Shown one piece after another: positions 40,186 to 48,075 of a stretch of DNA of 64,000 nucleotides. Under the pieces are notes generated by a model. That model searched no databases, was not told where the DNA came from, and saw only the letters and a list, made by a program, of their open reading frames with translations. The position numbers and the translations under genes are program-made. Source of the stretch: Parerythrobacter_A sp963799315 (GTDB lineage Bacteria > Pseudomonadota > Alphaproteobacteria > Sphingomonadales > Sphingomonadaceae); the NCBI GenBank assembly GCA_963799315.1, contig CAWCWP010000001.1, forward strand, positions 992,001 to 1,056,000, written 5' to 3'. The stretch's first letter is position 1, and each line of letters starts with the position of its first letter.

Positions 40186-42138
40186 TCAGCCCCTGGCAAC
40201 GGCTTCCGCCGCAATCATCCGCGCTTCGGCGGAGAGGCCGACGCGGTTCAGCGCGTTGACGATGTGATAAAGGTGGCGCGGCGTCATGTCGGACCAGTTA
40301 TCGCCCTGCATTCCGACAGCCGCAAGGTAAGATACCAGCACCGCACTGTTGGAATCCGCCGCCGCATCGATCAGCTCCGCCCAGCGGCTTTTAGCCGTCA
40401 ACGTCATGCGCAGATCGCCCGCCAAGTCGGCTCGCAGGTCAGCGTCGATCCGGTCCAGACCCGCCAGTCCGGCGATCAGGAATTGCGTCTTACGTTTGCC
40501 TGTGCTGTCGTCGTTTTCCTCGAAAGCCCGGATCGGCCCTTCGGTCACCGGATTGCTGCGCTGTTGTTGCACCATCACGAGCTGGCCCCAGGCTAGGCTG
40601 CCCTGCGGAACAACCTGCGCCCAGCGCAGCGCATTGCGGTCGAACCCGGCGGACAGCATCGCCGTGACCAGCGCAGCGGCATCATCGGCCAGAGCGTCCT
40701 CGGGTGCGATACGCGCCGAAGCATATGCTGTCAGGACGTAACGGGCGTAGCCATCATCCTGCGATGCGCCCCACCCGTCGCTCCACAATTCGCGTAACGC
40801 CCCCATGCGCGCGTCTGTGGTGTCACCGACATAGGCACGGCGCAACTGTGCGGCGGCTCCGCGTGCCGGTGCGTCAGGGCCACGCGTCAGGTGGATCTGG
40901 CTGAACAAATCGACCATCGCCTGAGAGGACAAAATGCCTTCGCGCGCCGCCAGATCGGCACCGCGTGTGCGTTGTGTCAGGCCCAGCATCGGGGCGGTCG
41001 CCGCCATGCGGCGATATTGCGCGGGCGCATCGGCAAAGAGGCGGTCGGGCACCTCCTCACCGACCGCAATCGCCAGCGCATAACGCCACGGGGTCAGTTC
41101 ATCGACATCGTCCCATTCGATGTTGATGGCGCGCCTTGCAGACCCCGCCGCACCTGCAAAACGCTGCGCCAGCAAGATGTCGATGGCAGCCACATCGTCG
41201 CCGCGCGCAATCTGCCGCAAGTTGGCATTGGAACGGCTCGCCTGCCCGGCATAGCCGTAGCAAATGCCCTGCAACATCCGCCACGTATCGTCTTCGCGCG
41301 CAGAGCCTTGCAACTGCACCGCCGGGCACATGCCGACAATGTCGCCGGTGCCCAGATAGGCATCGAGCGCCGCATTGGTCAGGTTGTCGTTCCAGTTGTC
41401 GGTATCGACATCCTGCGCCAGCGCGCGCGCCACCGAATACTCGCCGATGCGGTTCAGCACACCGAGCCGGAGCGACGCGAACTCCACCGGCTCCATGCCT
41501 TCGGGCGCATCCAGACGGCTCGCCAACGCGCGCCGCGCAAGGATGTGGCCCCAGCGCGAGACCAGCGGCCCCTTCGTGCCCGCCAGTGCCGCGCGAACGA
41601 TAGCGGCGGGCTGGCGCGAAACCGACTTACCGTCGAAGCCGCCTTCGCCCGCCGCCAGCACACCGATTTCGGACAGCGAACGTTTGGCCGTAGGCGGAAT
41701 ATCGTATCGCGGCTTCAGGCCGAGCAGCTGGTCCAGTTCGTCGGGATCCATCCGCTCCAGCTCGCGCAGGGTGTCGTTGAGCGGACCGGATGCACGCGAC
41801 GGCGCGCTTGGCGCCGCCCGGCTTGGCGCGGAGCGGGACGGGATGGCTTGCACCACTTCCCCGCCGCCGAATGTGGGTTGATCCGGAGCGGGCGCAGGCG
41901 TGGAATTGCCGGGCGTCGCGGCCGGACGTGGACGCGATGTTGGCGCTGTGGCAGGGCGCGGGGCCGGACGCGCTGTGGGACGGGGCGACGGGCGCGGTGT
42001 AGCGGTCGGCGTCGGTGTGGGCGCAGGATCGTCGAACCCTGGCGGCAACAGCGAGGTCGGGTTCTCGTTAGCCAGGACAAGGCCCGAAGCCCCCAGCGCG
42101 ATTGCCGCCGAACCGCATAGTATCAGCCGCAGTCTCAT
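40186..42138 (-). CDS. Uncharacterised exported protein with Pro-rich linker and helical repeats
   Basis: A 650-residue protein I cannot assign. A signal peptide (MRLRLILCGSAAIALGASGL, cut near VLA) is followed by a long Pro/Thr/Ala/Arg linker at about residues 35-110 (TPTPTATPRPSPRPTARPA), like a periplasm-spanning tether, and then some 500 residues rich in Ala, Leu and Asp that look like all-helical, TPR-like repeats. It has two cysteines in one short stretch (GMCPAVQLQ and GICYGYAG). Its ATG overlaps the 57-residue membrane protein as ATGA, and xerD starts 27 bases after its stop. Probably an envelope protein; the frame is intact. Confidence 0.85.
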   Translation of the reverse strand: MRLRLILCGSAAIALGASGLVLANENPTSLLPPGFDDPAPTPTPTATPRPSPRPTARPAPRPATAPTSRPRPAATPGNSTPAPAPDQPTFGGGEVVQAIPSRSAPSRAAPSAPSRASGPLNDTLRELERMDPDELDQLLGLKPRYDIPPTAKRSLSEIGVLAAGEGGFDGKSVSRQPAAIVRAALAGTKGPLVSRWGHILARRALASRLDAPEGMEPVEFASLRLGVLNRIGEYSVARALAQDVDTDNWNDNLTNAALDAYLGTGDIVGMCPAVQLQGSAREDDTWRMLQGICYGYAGQASRSNANLRQIARGDDVAAIDILLAQRFAGAAGSARRAINIEWDDVDELTPWRYALAIAVGEEVPDRLFADAPAQYRRMAATAPMLGLTQRTRGADLAAREGILSSQAMVDLFSQIHLTRGPDAPARGAAAQLRRAYVGDTTDARMGALRELWSDGWGASQDDGYARYVLTAYASARIAPEDALADDAAALVTAMLSAGFDRNALRWAQVVPQGSLAWGQLVMVQQQRSNPVTEGPIRAFEENDDSTGKRKTQFLIAGLAGLDRIDADLRADLAGDLRMTLTAKSRWAELIDAAADSNSAVLVSYLAAVGMQGDNWSDMTPRHLYHIVNALNRVGLSAEARMIAAEAVARG

Positions 42139-42308
42139 CGCGGCGCATCCGCGACCGGCACGCTCATCGCGCGCAGCGGTTCCTCGCCCCCGTCGATCCA
42201 CGCCGCCAGCAGCACCAGGCTGACCAATGCGATAACAAGCGCCGCTATCCTGATGGGCGTAGCGCTACGCGGACGGGCGCGTCGGGTCGTTTGCGAAGAA
42301 CCAAGCAT
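42135..42308 (-). CDS. Small single-pass membrane protein
   Basis: A 57-residue protein starting MLGSSQTTRRARPRS, with one membrane helix (IRIAALVIALVSLVLLAAWI) and a short tail. The basic N-terminus suggests a cytoplasmic start and an outside C-terminus. It overlaps the following exported protein by ATGA, so the two are made together and may interact. No family recognised. A longer in-frame start at 42416 would overlap aroK on the other strand and is unlikely. Confidence 0.7.
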   Translation of the reverse strand: MLGSSQTTRRARPRSATPIRIAALVIALVSLVLLAAWIDGGEEPLRAMSVPVADAPR

Positions 42309-42364
42309 AGTTGCACCGCGCCTAGCCCATCTATAGGCGCAACGGCAATGCGGGATGATGCGCC

Positions 42365-42979
42365 ATGACACCGGTAGAAACCGACGCCGTGCAAAGCGCG
42401 CAATCGGGCTGGTCACGCCAGGGGCAGCCCGACGCCGCCGAATTGGCGAAACGGGTGGCGAATTTGACGCAGCGGCCGCTCGTGCTGGTCGGCCTGATGG
42501 GGTCCGGCAAAACCACCGTCGGACGCAAACTCGCTGCGTTGTTGGACCGCAGTTTCACCGATGCGGACGAAGCCATCGAGGCGGCGGCGCAACGCAGCGT
42601 GACCGAGATTTTCGACGAATTTGGCGAGGCCTATTTCCGCGATGGCGAACGCCGCGTTATCGCGCGCCTGATGGACGACCGCCCCGGCGTTATTGCGACA
42701 GGCGGCGGGGCATTCGTGGACGACAGGACTCGCGCGCTCATTCTGGAAAAGGGCATCGCCGTCTGGATCGATTGCGATATCGACACGCTGGTCGAACGCA
42801 CCACCCGCCGCGACACCCGCCCCTTGCTGCGCGGCGGCGATGCCAAGACGATCCTGACGAAGATGCGGACCGATCGCAGCCCGGCCTATAGCCAGGCGCA
42901 GGTTCGCGTGACGGGCGAAGCCAGCTCGCACCGCGATATGGCGGCGTCCATTCTAAACGCGGTGGACCGGTGGCTCTAA
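42365..42979 (+). CDS. aroK: Shikimate kinase
   Basis: AroK phosphorylates shikimate at O3. In 204 residues it shows Walker A LVGLMGSGKTTVGRKLAALL, the shikimate-binding FTDADEAIEAAAQRSVTEIF, FRDGERRVIARL, VIATGGGAF and the lid RRDTRPLLRGG. The first 35 residues are an extension beyond the core kinase, common in alphaproteobacteria. aroB starts inside its last codons, so the two shikimate-pathway steps are coupled. Confidence 0.96.
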   Translation: MTPVETDAVQSAQSGWSRQGQPDAAELAKRVANLTQRPLVLVGLMGSGKTTVGRKLAALLDRSFTDADEAIEAAAQRSVTEIFDEFGEAYFRDGERRVIARLMDDRPGVIATGGGAFVDDRTRALILEKGIAVWIDCDIDTLVERTTRRDTRPLLRGGDAKTILTKMRTDRSPAYSQAQVRVTGEASSHRDMAASILNAVDRWL

Positions 42980-44091
42980 TTCCGGTCGAACTTGCCGGAC
43001 GCGCCTATGAAGTGCGGGTCGGCGCGGGGCAGTTGGACAATGCCGCCGCGCAGATGGGCGAACTGGTTGCGTCCTATCGCGACACCACGCGCGCCATTCC
43101 CGTTATCGCCGATATAAATGCTCGCCGTTATCATGGTGCACAGTTCGAAGCGTCCTTCGCCAACGCCGGATATGCGCTGGCATGGTACGAACTGCCCGCC
43201 GGAGAAGCGGCGAAAAGCTGGCAGGAATTACACCGGGTCACCGACTGGCTGCTGGCGCAAGGCGTCGGGCGCGGCGATCATATCGTGGCATTCGGCGGCG
43301 GCGTTACGGGCGATCTGGCAGGCTTTGCGGCGAGCATCCTGAAACGCGGCTGCGGCTTTATCCAGGTGCCCACGACCCTGCTGGCGCAAGTGGACAGCTC
43401 GGTCGGCGGCAAGACCGCGATCAATACGTCGGCGGGCAAGAACTTGGTCGGCGCATTCCACCAGCCCTCGCTGGTGCTGGCCGATCTCGATGTGCTGGCC
43501 ACACTGCCACCGCGCGAATTGCAGGCGGGTTATGCCGAGGTCGTCAAATACGGCGTGCTGGGCGACGCTGCGTTTTTCGCGTGGTGCGAGACGGATGGCG
43601 CCAACGTCGTTGCGGGCGATGGCGCGGCGCTCGAATATGCGGTGTCGTGCAGTGTCGCGGCAAAGGCGCGGATCGTTGCCGAGGACGAACGCGAAACAAC
43701 CGGCGCGCGGGCGCTGCTAAATCTGGGCCACACGTTCGGGCACGCGCTTGAGGCGGAAACCGGCTATTCCGACGCGCTGCTGCATGGCGAGGCGGTGGCG
43801 ATGGGCATGGTACTGGCCGCCCGCTATTCGCAGCGGCTGGGGCTGATGGACCAAACCGATGCTGCGCGCGTGGCGACAGTGCTTGGCAAGGCTGGCCTGC
43901 GGACCGAGATCGCTGCGCTGGGCCTCGATTGCGACGGCGCTGCACTGGTCGATCATATGCGACATGACAAGAAGATGGACGGAGCCACCCTGCCCTTCAT
44001 CCTGCTGCGCGGTATCGGTGCGGCCTTCCTGTCGCGCGATGTCGCTCTGGGCGACGTGGCGGCGTTTCTGGATGCGGAATTGGCGCGCTAG
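42970..44091 (+). CDS. aroB: 3-dehydroquinate synthase
   Basis: AroB turns DAHP into 3-dehydroquinate using NAD and a divalent metal. The 373-residue frame starts at GTG (VALIPVELAGRAYEVRVGAG) and overlaps aroK by 10 bases. Family features: VAFGGGVTGDLAGFAASILK, QVPTTLLAQVDSSVGGKTAI, KNLVGAFHQPSLVLAD, AGYAEVVKYGVLGDAAFF, LNLGHTFGHALEAETGY, LHGEAVAMGMVLAA and HDKKMDGATLPFIL. Metal ligands Glu and two His are in these segments. Intact. Convergent with pccA. Confidence 0.97.
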   Translation: MALIPVELAGRAYEVRVGAGQLDNAAAQMGELVASYRDTTRAIPVIADINARRYHGAQFEASFANAGYALAWYELPAGEAAKSWQELHRVTDWLLAQGVGRGDHIVAFGGGVTGDLAGFAASILKRGCGFIQVPTTLLAQVDSSVGGKTAINTSAGKNLVGAFHQPSLVLADLDVLATLPPRELQAGYAEVVKYGVLGDAAFFAWCETDGANVVAGDGAALEYAVSCSVAAKARIVAEDERETTGARALLNLGHTFGHALEAETGYSDALLHGEAVAMGMVLAARYSQRLGLMDQTDAARVATVLGKAGLRTEIAALGLDCDGAALVDHMRHDKKMDGATLPFILLRGIGAAFLSRDVALGDVAAFLDAELAR

Positions 44092-44101
44092 CCAGCGCCG
44101 C

Positions 44102-46180
44102 TTATTCCAGCTCCAGAATCACTGCATCCACCGCCAGACTGTCGCCCTCCTCGGCTGCGACCGACGCGATGGTGCCTTCCTTCTCGGCGCGCAGGATGTT
44201 CTCCATCTTCATCGCCTCCACCGTTGCCAGCGGCTGCCCCGGCTGAACCACGTCGCCCGGCGCGACATGCAGCTTCACCAGCAGGCCCGGCATCGGACAG
44301 ATGAGGAATTTGGAAAGGTCCGGCGGCACCTTTTCGATCATGTGTTCGGTCAGTGGCGCAATATGCGCAGGCAAGACGGTCAGGCGATGGGCCGCTCCAT
44401 GCGTCGTCAGCACCATGCCGGTATGGGTGCGCGCAACCTGCACGCCGTAGGTGTGCGAAGGCGTGGCGTTTTCGCCATCATCATCGCGGGGCGGATCGTA
44501 AATATCGACCGAAATGAAAGCATCGCCAGGCGTATAGCGCGTGGCCAGATCGACCGCTTCGCCATCGACCGTGATGCCGTCCTCTTCCAAAACGACAGCC
44601 ATCGCGGTGTCCGCGCGATCCGATGTTACTACCCATTCGCCTGGTGGCGGCAGGTGTCCGCGCTTTTGCAGTGACAGCTGCCCGCTGACCCGCCGCGCCC
44701 GGTCCGCATCCACCGCTGCCAAAGTCGCCGCGATGGCGGTAAGGTGGCGATGGGTCCCATCGGAAACTGCTGCGCCGGTGAAGCCTTCGGGATATTCCTC
44801 GGCAATGAAGCCGGTCGTCAGCTCGCCGCTGCGGAAGCGGGGGTGCTGCATGATGGCGCTGAGGAAATCGACATTGTGGCCCAGCCCTTCGATGCGGAAA
44901 GCGTCGAGCGCGGCGACCTGCAAGTCCGCCGCCCGGTCGCGCGTCTCGCCCCACGTTACCAGCTTGGCGATCATCGGGTCGTAGAACATGCTGACTTCGC
45001 CGCCCGCGAAGACGCCATCGTCGATCCGCACACCATCCACACCACGCCGCCCGTTGACCGATCCGTCATCGGTCCATGCCGGAGCGGGCGTCTCGTAATG
45101 CACCAGCCTGCCGGTAGAGGGCAGAAAGCCGCGATAGGGGTCTTCGGCATAGACCCGGTTTTCAATGGCCCAGCCGTCGATGCCGATATCGTCCTGCGCC
45201 ATCGCCAGCTTTTCGCCCGCTGCAACGCGGATCATCTGTTCGACCAGATCGATGCCGGTGATGGCTTCGGTAACGGGATGCTCCACCTGGAGCCGGGTGT
45301 TCATTTCGAGGAAGTAGAAACTCTCGCCGGTCGGGTCCGCGCCGCTGACGATCAGTTCGACCGTCCCGGCGGAATGGTAATCCACCGCCTTCGACAACGC
45401 GACTGCCTGCGCACCCATCGCGGCGCGCATTTCGGGCGTGACGAAGGGCGACGGTGCTTCTTCGACGACCTTCTGGTGCCGCCGCTGGATGCTGCATTCG
45501 CGCTCGTTCAGGTGCAGCACGGTGCCGTGCTTGTCGCCCAGCACCTGTATCTCGATATGGCGCGGGTCGAGGATGAATTTCTCGATGAACACGCGGTCAT
45601 CGCCGAAGCTGGCCTTGCCCTCGCGCCGTGTCGCCTCGAACCCTTCGTTCACATCGGTGTCGTTCCAGGCGAGCCGCATGCCCTTGCCGCCGCCGCCTGC
45701 GCTGGCCTTCATCATCACCGGATAGCCGATATCGTTCGCCCATTTCAGCGCATCCGCTGTGCTTTCGATGGCTTCGGCACTGCCCGGCACGGTGTTGACG
45801 CCAGCCGCCTTGGCCAGCTTCTTGCTCTCGATCTTGTCGCCCATTGCCGCGATGGCGCTGGCGGGCGGGCCGATGAAGGCGATGCCTTCCGCGTCGAGAG
45901 CCTCCACGAAGCTCGCTCGCTCGGACAGGAAGCCATAGCCCGGATGCACCGCATCGGCGCCGGTTTCCTTGCAGGCCGCAATGATCTTTTCCGGCAGCAG
46001 ATAGCTCTCCGCAGCCGCCGCCGGCCCGATATGCACCGCCTCATCCGCCATCCGCACGAACGGCGCGTTGCGGTCCGCATCGGAATACACCGCCACCGTC
46101 GCAATGCCCATGCGCCGCGCCGTCGTGATAATGCGACACGCAATTTCGCCGCGATTGGCGATGAGGATTTTGGAGAACAT
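44102..46180 (-). CDS. pccA: Propionyl-CoA carboxylase alpha subunit (biotin carboxylase and biotin carrier)
   Basis: A 692-residue subunit. The biotin carboxylase part (1-450) has MFSKILIANRGEIACRII, KASAGGGGKGMRL, HIEIQVLGDKHG, ECSIQRRHQKVVEE and EMNTRLQVEHPVTEAITGID. A middle BT domain (about 480-610) joins it to the biotinyl domain with VEAMKMENIL, where Lys658 is biotinylated. Fusion of carboxylase and carrier, plus linkage to pccB and the mutase, marks it as propionyl-CoA rather than acetyl-CoA carboxylase. It converts propionyl-CoA to (S)-methylmalonyl-CoA with PccB. It starts right after the LprI-like gene. Frame intact. Confidence 0.95.
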   Translation of the reverse strand: MFSKILIANRGEIACRIITTARRMGIATVAVYSDADRNAPFVRMADEAVHIGPAAAAESYLLPEKIIAACKETGADAVHPGYGFLSERASFVEALDAEGIAFIGPPASAIAAMGDKIESKKLAKAAGVNTVPGSAEAIESTADALKWANDIGYPVMMKASAGGGGKGMRLAWNDTDVNEGFEATRREGKASFGDDRVFIEKFILDPRHIEIQVLGDKHGTVLHLNERECSIQRRHQKVVEEAPSPFVTPEMRAAMGAQAVALSKAVDYHSAGTVELIVSGADPTGESFYFLEMNTRLQVEHPVTEAITGIDLVEQMIRVAAGEKLAMAQDDIGIDGWAIENRVYAEDPYRGFLPSTGRLVHYETPAPAWTDDGSVNGRRGVDGVRIDDGVFAGGEVSMFYDPMIAKLVTWGETRDRAADLQVAALDAFRIEGLGHNVDFLSAIMQHPRFRSGELTTGFIAEEYPEGFTGAAVSDGTHRHLTAIAATLAAVDADRARRVSGQLSLQKRGHLPPPGEWVVTSDRADTAMAVVLEEDGITVDGEAVDLATRYTPGDAFISVDIYDPPRDDDGENATPSHTYGVQVARTHTGMVLTTHGAAHRLTVLPAHIAPLTEHMIEKVPPDLSKFLICPMPGLLVKLHVAPGDVVQPGQPLATVEAMKMENILRAEKEGTIASVAAEEGDSLAVDAVILELE

Positions 46181-46181
46181 G

Positions 46182-46583
46182 TTAGCCTTCCCGGAGATAA
46201 TCGCGGAGCTGTTGCGTGCGTTGACGGGTCAGCCCTTCCTTGCACGAGGAATAGATCAGCGGCCTGATCGAGCCACCGCGATACCGATCGGCTTCCACCT
46301 TGCAATGCGCATCGCGGAAAAGCAGCCAGGCCCGCTGCGCCTCAAGCAGGATTGCAAAATACGAAGGCTCGTCCGGGCTACCGAATTCAGCATCACGGTC
46401 TTTGGCGACATGGGCAGCCATACCCCATGCCGCATTCAGTTCCCGGTCGGCGGCTCGAAATCGCTCGGCGGCACAGACATTCATTTCAAACTGGATGCCC
46501 TTGTCGGCCTCCGCCTGGTTGCACTCCGCGCCGTTATACGGAAGCGACTGTGCCAGCATGATGAGCGACAGGGCGAGGCTCAT
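46182..46583 (-). CDS. LprI-like (DUF1311) small exported protein
   Basis: A 133-residue protein resembling the lysozyme-inhibitor LprI / DUF1311 family. A short hydrophobic N-terminus (MSLALSLIMLAQSL) may be a signal peptide. Family traits are the spaced cysteines (ECNQAE, NVCAAE, AHCKVE, SSCKEG), RFRAADRELNAAWG and LEAQRAWLLFRDAHC. Members bind lysozyme in some species, but most are untested. The ATG overlaps the bioB stop as ATGA, and pccA follows at once, so it is embedded in the propionate operon without an obvious metabolic reason. Confidence 0.8.
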   Translation of the reverse strand: MSLALSLIMLAQSLPYNGAECNQAEADKGIQFEMNVCAAERFRAADRELNAAWGMAAHVAKDRDAEFGSPDEPSYFAILLEAQRAWLLFRDAHCKVEADRYRGGSIRPLIYSSCKEGLTRQRTQQLRDYLREG

Positions 46584-47599
46584 TCCGCAGGCTCCATCGC
46601 CCGTTCCGCGCGCATCGGTTCCTCGCCCGCCAGCGGCGTCAGTCCAAGCTTTGCGAAGAGCGCGCCGTCGCTGTCGTCGCCCGCATTGGGTGCGGTCAGC
46701 AGCTTGTCGCCGGTGAAGATGCTGTTCGCACCCGCCATGAAGCACAGCGCCTGCGTCGCCTCGCTCATGCTTTCACGGCCCGCAGACAGGCGCACCATAC
46801 TAAGCGGCATCGTAATGCGCGCCACCGCGACGGTACGGACGAATTCGATATCGTCGATCTTGGCCAACGGCGTGTCGGCCAGCATGTCGCCCAGCACCGT
46901 GCCCTTCACCGGCACCAGCGCGTTGACCGGCACGCTTTCGGGATGCTGCGGCAGGGTGGCGAGCGTATGTACGAAGCCGACCCGGTCCTCGCGCGTTTCG
47001 CCCATCCCGACGATCCCGCCGGAACAGACATTGATGCCCGCGTCGCGCACATGGTCCAGCGTCTCGATCCGTTCATCGAAGCCGCGCGTGCTGATGACGC
47101 GCTCGTAATATTCCGGGCTGCTGTCGATGTTGTGGTTGTAATAATCCAGCCCCGCCTCGGCCAGCATGTCGGCCTGTTTCGGCGTCAGCATGCCCAGCGT
47201 CATGCAGGTTTCCATGCCCATGCTGGCGACACCCTTCACGATCTCGACGATCGCGGGCATGTCGCGGTCCTTGGGATTGCGCCACGCCGCACCCATGCAG
47301 AACCGCTGGCTGCCATTGTCCTTCGCCTGCGCGGCGGATTGCAGCACTTGCCGCACATCCATCAGCTTGGTGGCCTTCACGCCGCTGTCGGCATGGACCG
47401 ACTGGCTGCAATAGCCGCAGTCTTCGGGACAGCCGCCGGTCTTGATGGAGAGCAGCGTGCAAAGCTGCACCTGGTCCGGCGCGTGGTTCTCGCGGTGGAC
47501 GGTGGCGGCCTGGAAGAGCAGTTCGGTAAAGGGGAGATCGAAGAGGGTCGCGATTTCATCGCGGGTCCAGTCGGTGCGGAGCATAGTATCGCCCTTCAT
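46580..47599 (-). CDS. bioB: Biotin synthase
   Basis: A 339-residue radical-SAM enzyme that inserts sulfur into dethiobiotin. The cluster motif is GGCPEDCGYCSQSVHA (CxxxCxxC); RFCMGAAWRNPKDRD, MTLGMLTPKQADMLAEAGL, YNHNIDSSPEYYERVI, CSGGIVGMGETREDRVGF and FMAGANSIFTGDKLLTA follow. No other bio genes are nearby. Its place between pccA and the mutase suggests that biotin supply is tuned to PCC, a biotin enzyme. Starts with an ATGA overlap with the DUF2442 gene. The C-terminal tail after LTPLAGEEPMRAER is not conserved. Confidence 0.96.
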   Translation of the reverse strand: MKGDTMLRTDWTRDEIATLFDLPFTELLFQAATVHRENHAPDQVQLCTLLSIKTGGCPEDCGYCSQSVHADSGVKATKLMDVRQVLQSAAQAKDNGSQRFCMGAAWRNPKDRDMPAIVEIVKGVASMGMETCMTLGMLTPKQADMLAEAGLDYYNHNIDSSPEYYERVISTRGFDERIETLDHVRDAGINVCSGGIVGMGETREDRVGFVHTLATLPQHPESVPVNALVPVKGTVLGDMLADTPLAKIDDIEFVRTVAVARITMPLSMVRLSAGRESMSEATQALCFMAGANSIFTGDKLLTAPNAGDDSDGALFAKLGLTPLAGEEPMRAERAMEPAE

Positions 47600-47856
47600 G
47601 CGGCTTTTGGGGCGGGCGAACCGCGCAGGAGGCCTTCGGTAGACAGGTCTTCGTCAATTTGGGGCCAATGGATGCCATAGCCGCCTCCGGCACGCACCCA
47701 GTCCAGCCGTTGCGTCGGCGTTGCCGCAGCCAGTCGCGGGTACCACGCCAAGGGGGCGGCGATTGTGCGGCCGTCCATCAGATCGACGATCAGGCTGTCG
47801 TCGTCGAACCGAACTGCCATGACCCGCTCATCGGTAATCCTAGCTGAAATATTCAT
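47596..47856 (-). CDS. DUF2442 protein
   Basis: An 86-residue protein of the DUF2442 family: RVMAVRFDDDSLIVDLMDGR, TIAAPLAWYPRLAAATPTQR, GGGYGIHWPQIDEDLSTEGL LRG. The ATG region overlaps the DUF4160 gene by 17 bases and its stop overlaps bioB as ATGA. DUF4160 and DUF2442 genes often occur as a pair in bacteria; a toxin-antitoxin-like role has been suggested for such pairs, but I know of no firm function. Confident in the family, not in the role. Confidence 0.85.
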   Translation of the reverse strand: MNISARITDERVMAVRFDDDSLIVDLMDGRTIAAPLAWYPRLAAATPTQRLDWVRAGGGYGIHWPQIDEDLSTEGLLRGSPAPKAA

Positions 47857-48073
47857 TCCACGCCTTCACGAATGTATCCTTGTTCTCGGTGACGAGCACC
47901 ACCACGGTACCGATTTCCGGGCGTTTGAAACCCTGACTGCGCGCCAGTGCTACGGGTTCCAGCCAGACTTTCATAGTTGCCTCGTCACGGTCGATATGAA
48001 CATGCGCCGGTTCGTTCGGCTCATGGCTGTAGTGATAAAAGCGATACGGACCGATCCTGGCAAGGGTCGGCAC
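47840..48073 (-). CDS. DUF4160 protein
   Basis: A 77-residue protein of the DUF4160 family with the typical start MPTLARIGPYRFYHYSHEPN, then EPAHVHIDRDEATMKVWLEP and the C-terminal IGTVVVLVTENKDTFVKAWN. The EPxHVHV-like segment is the family signature. It begins 2 bases after the mutase stop and overlaps the DUF2442 gene by 17 bases, so both are likely translated from the propionate operon mRNA. Confidence 0.87.
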   Translation of the reverse strand: MPTLARIGPYRFYHYSHEPNEPAHVHIDRDEATMKVWLEPVALARSQGFKRPEIGTVVVLVTENKDTFVKAWNEYFS

Positions 48074-48075
48074 GC

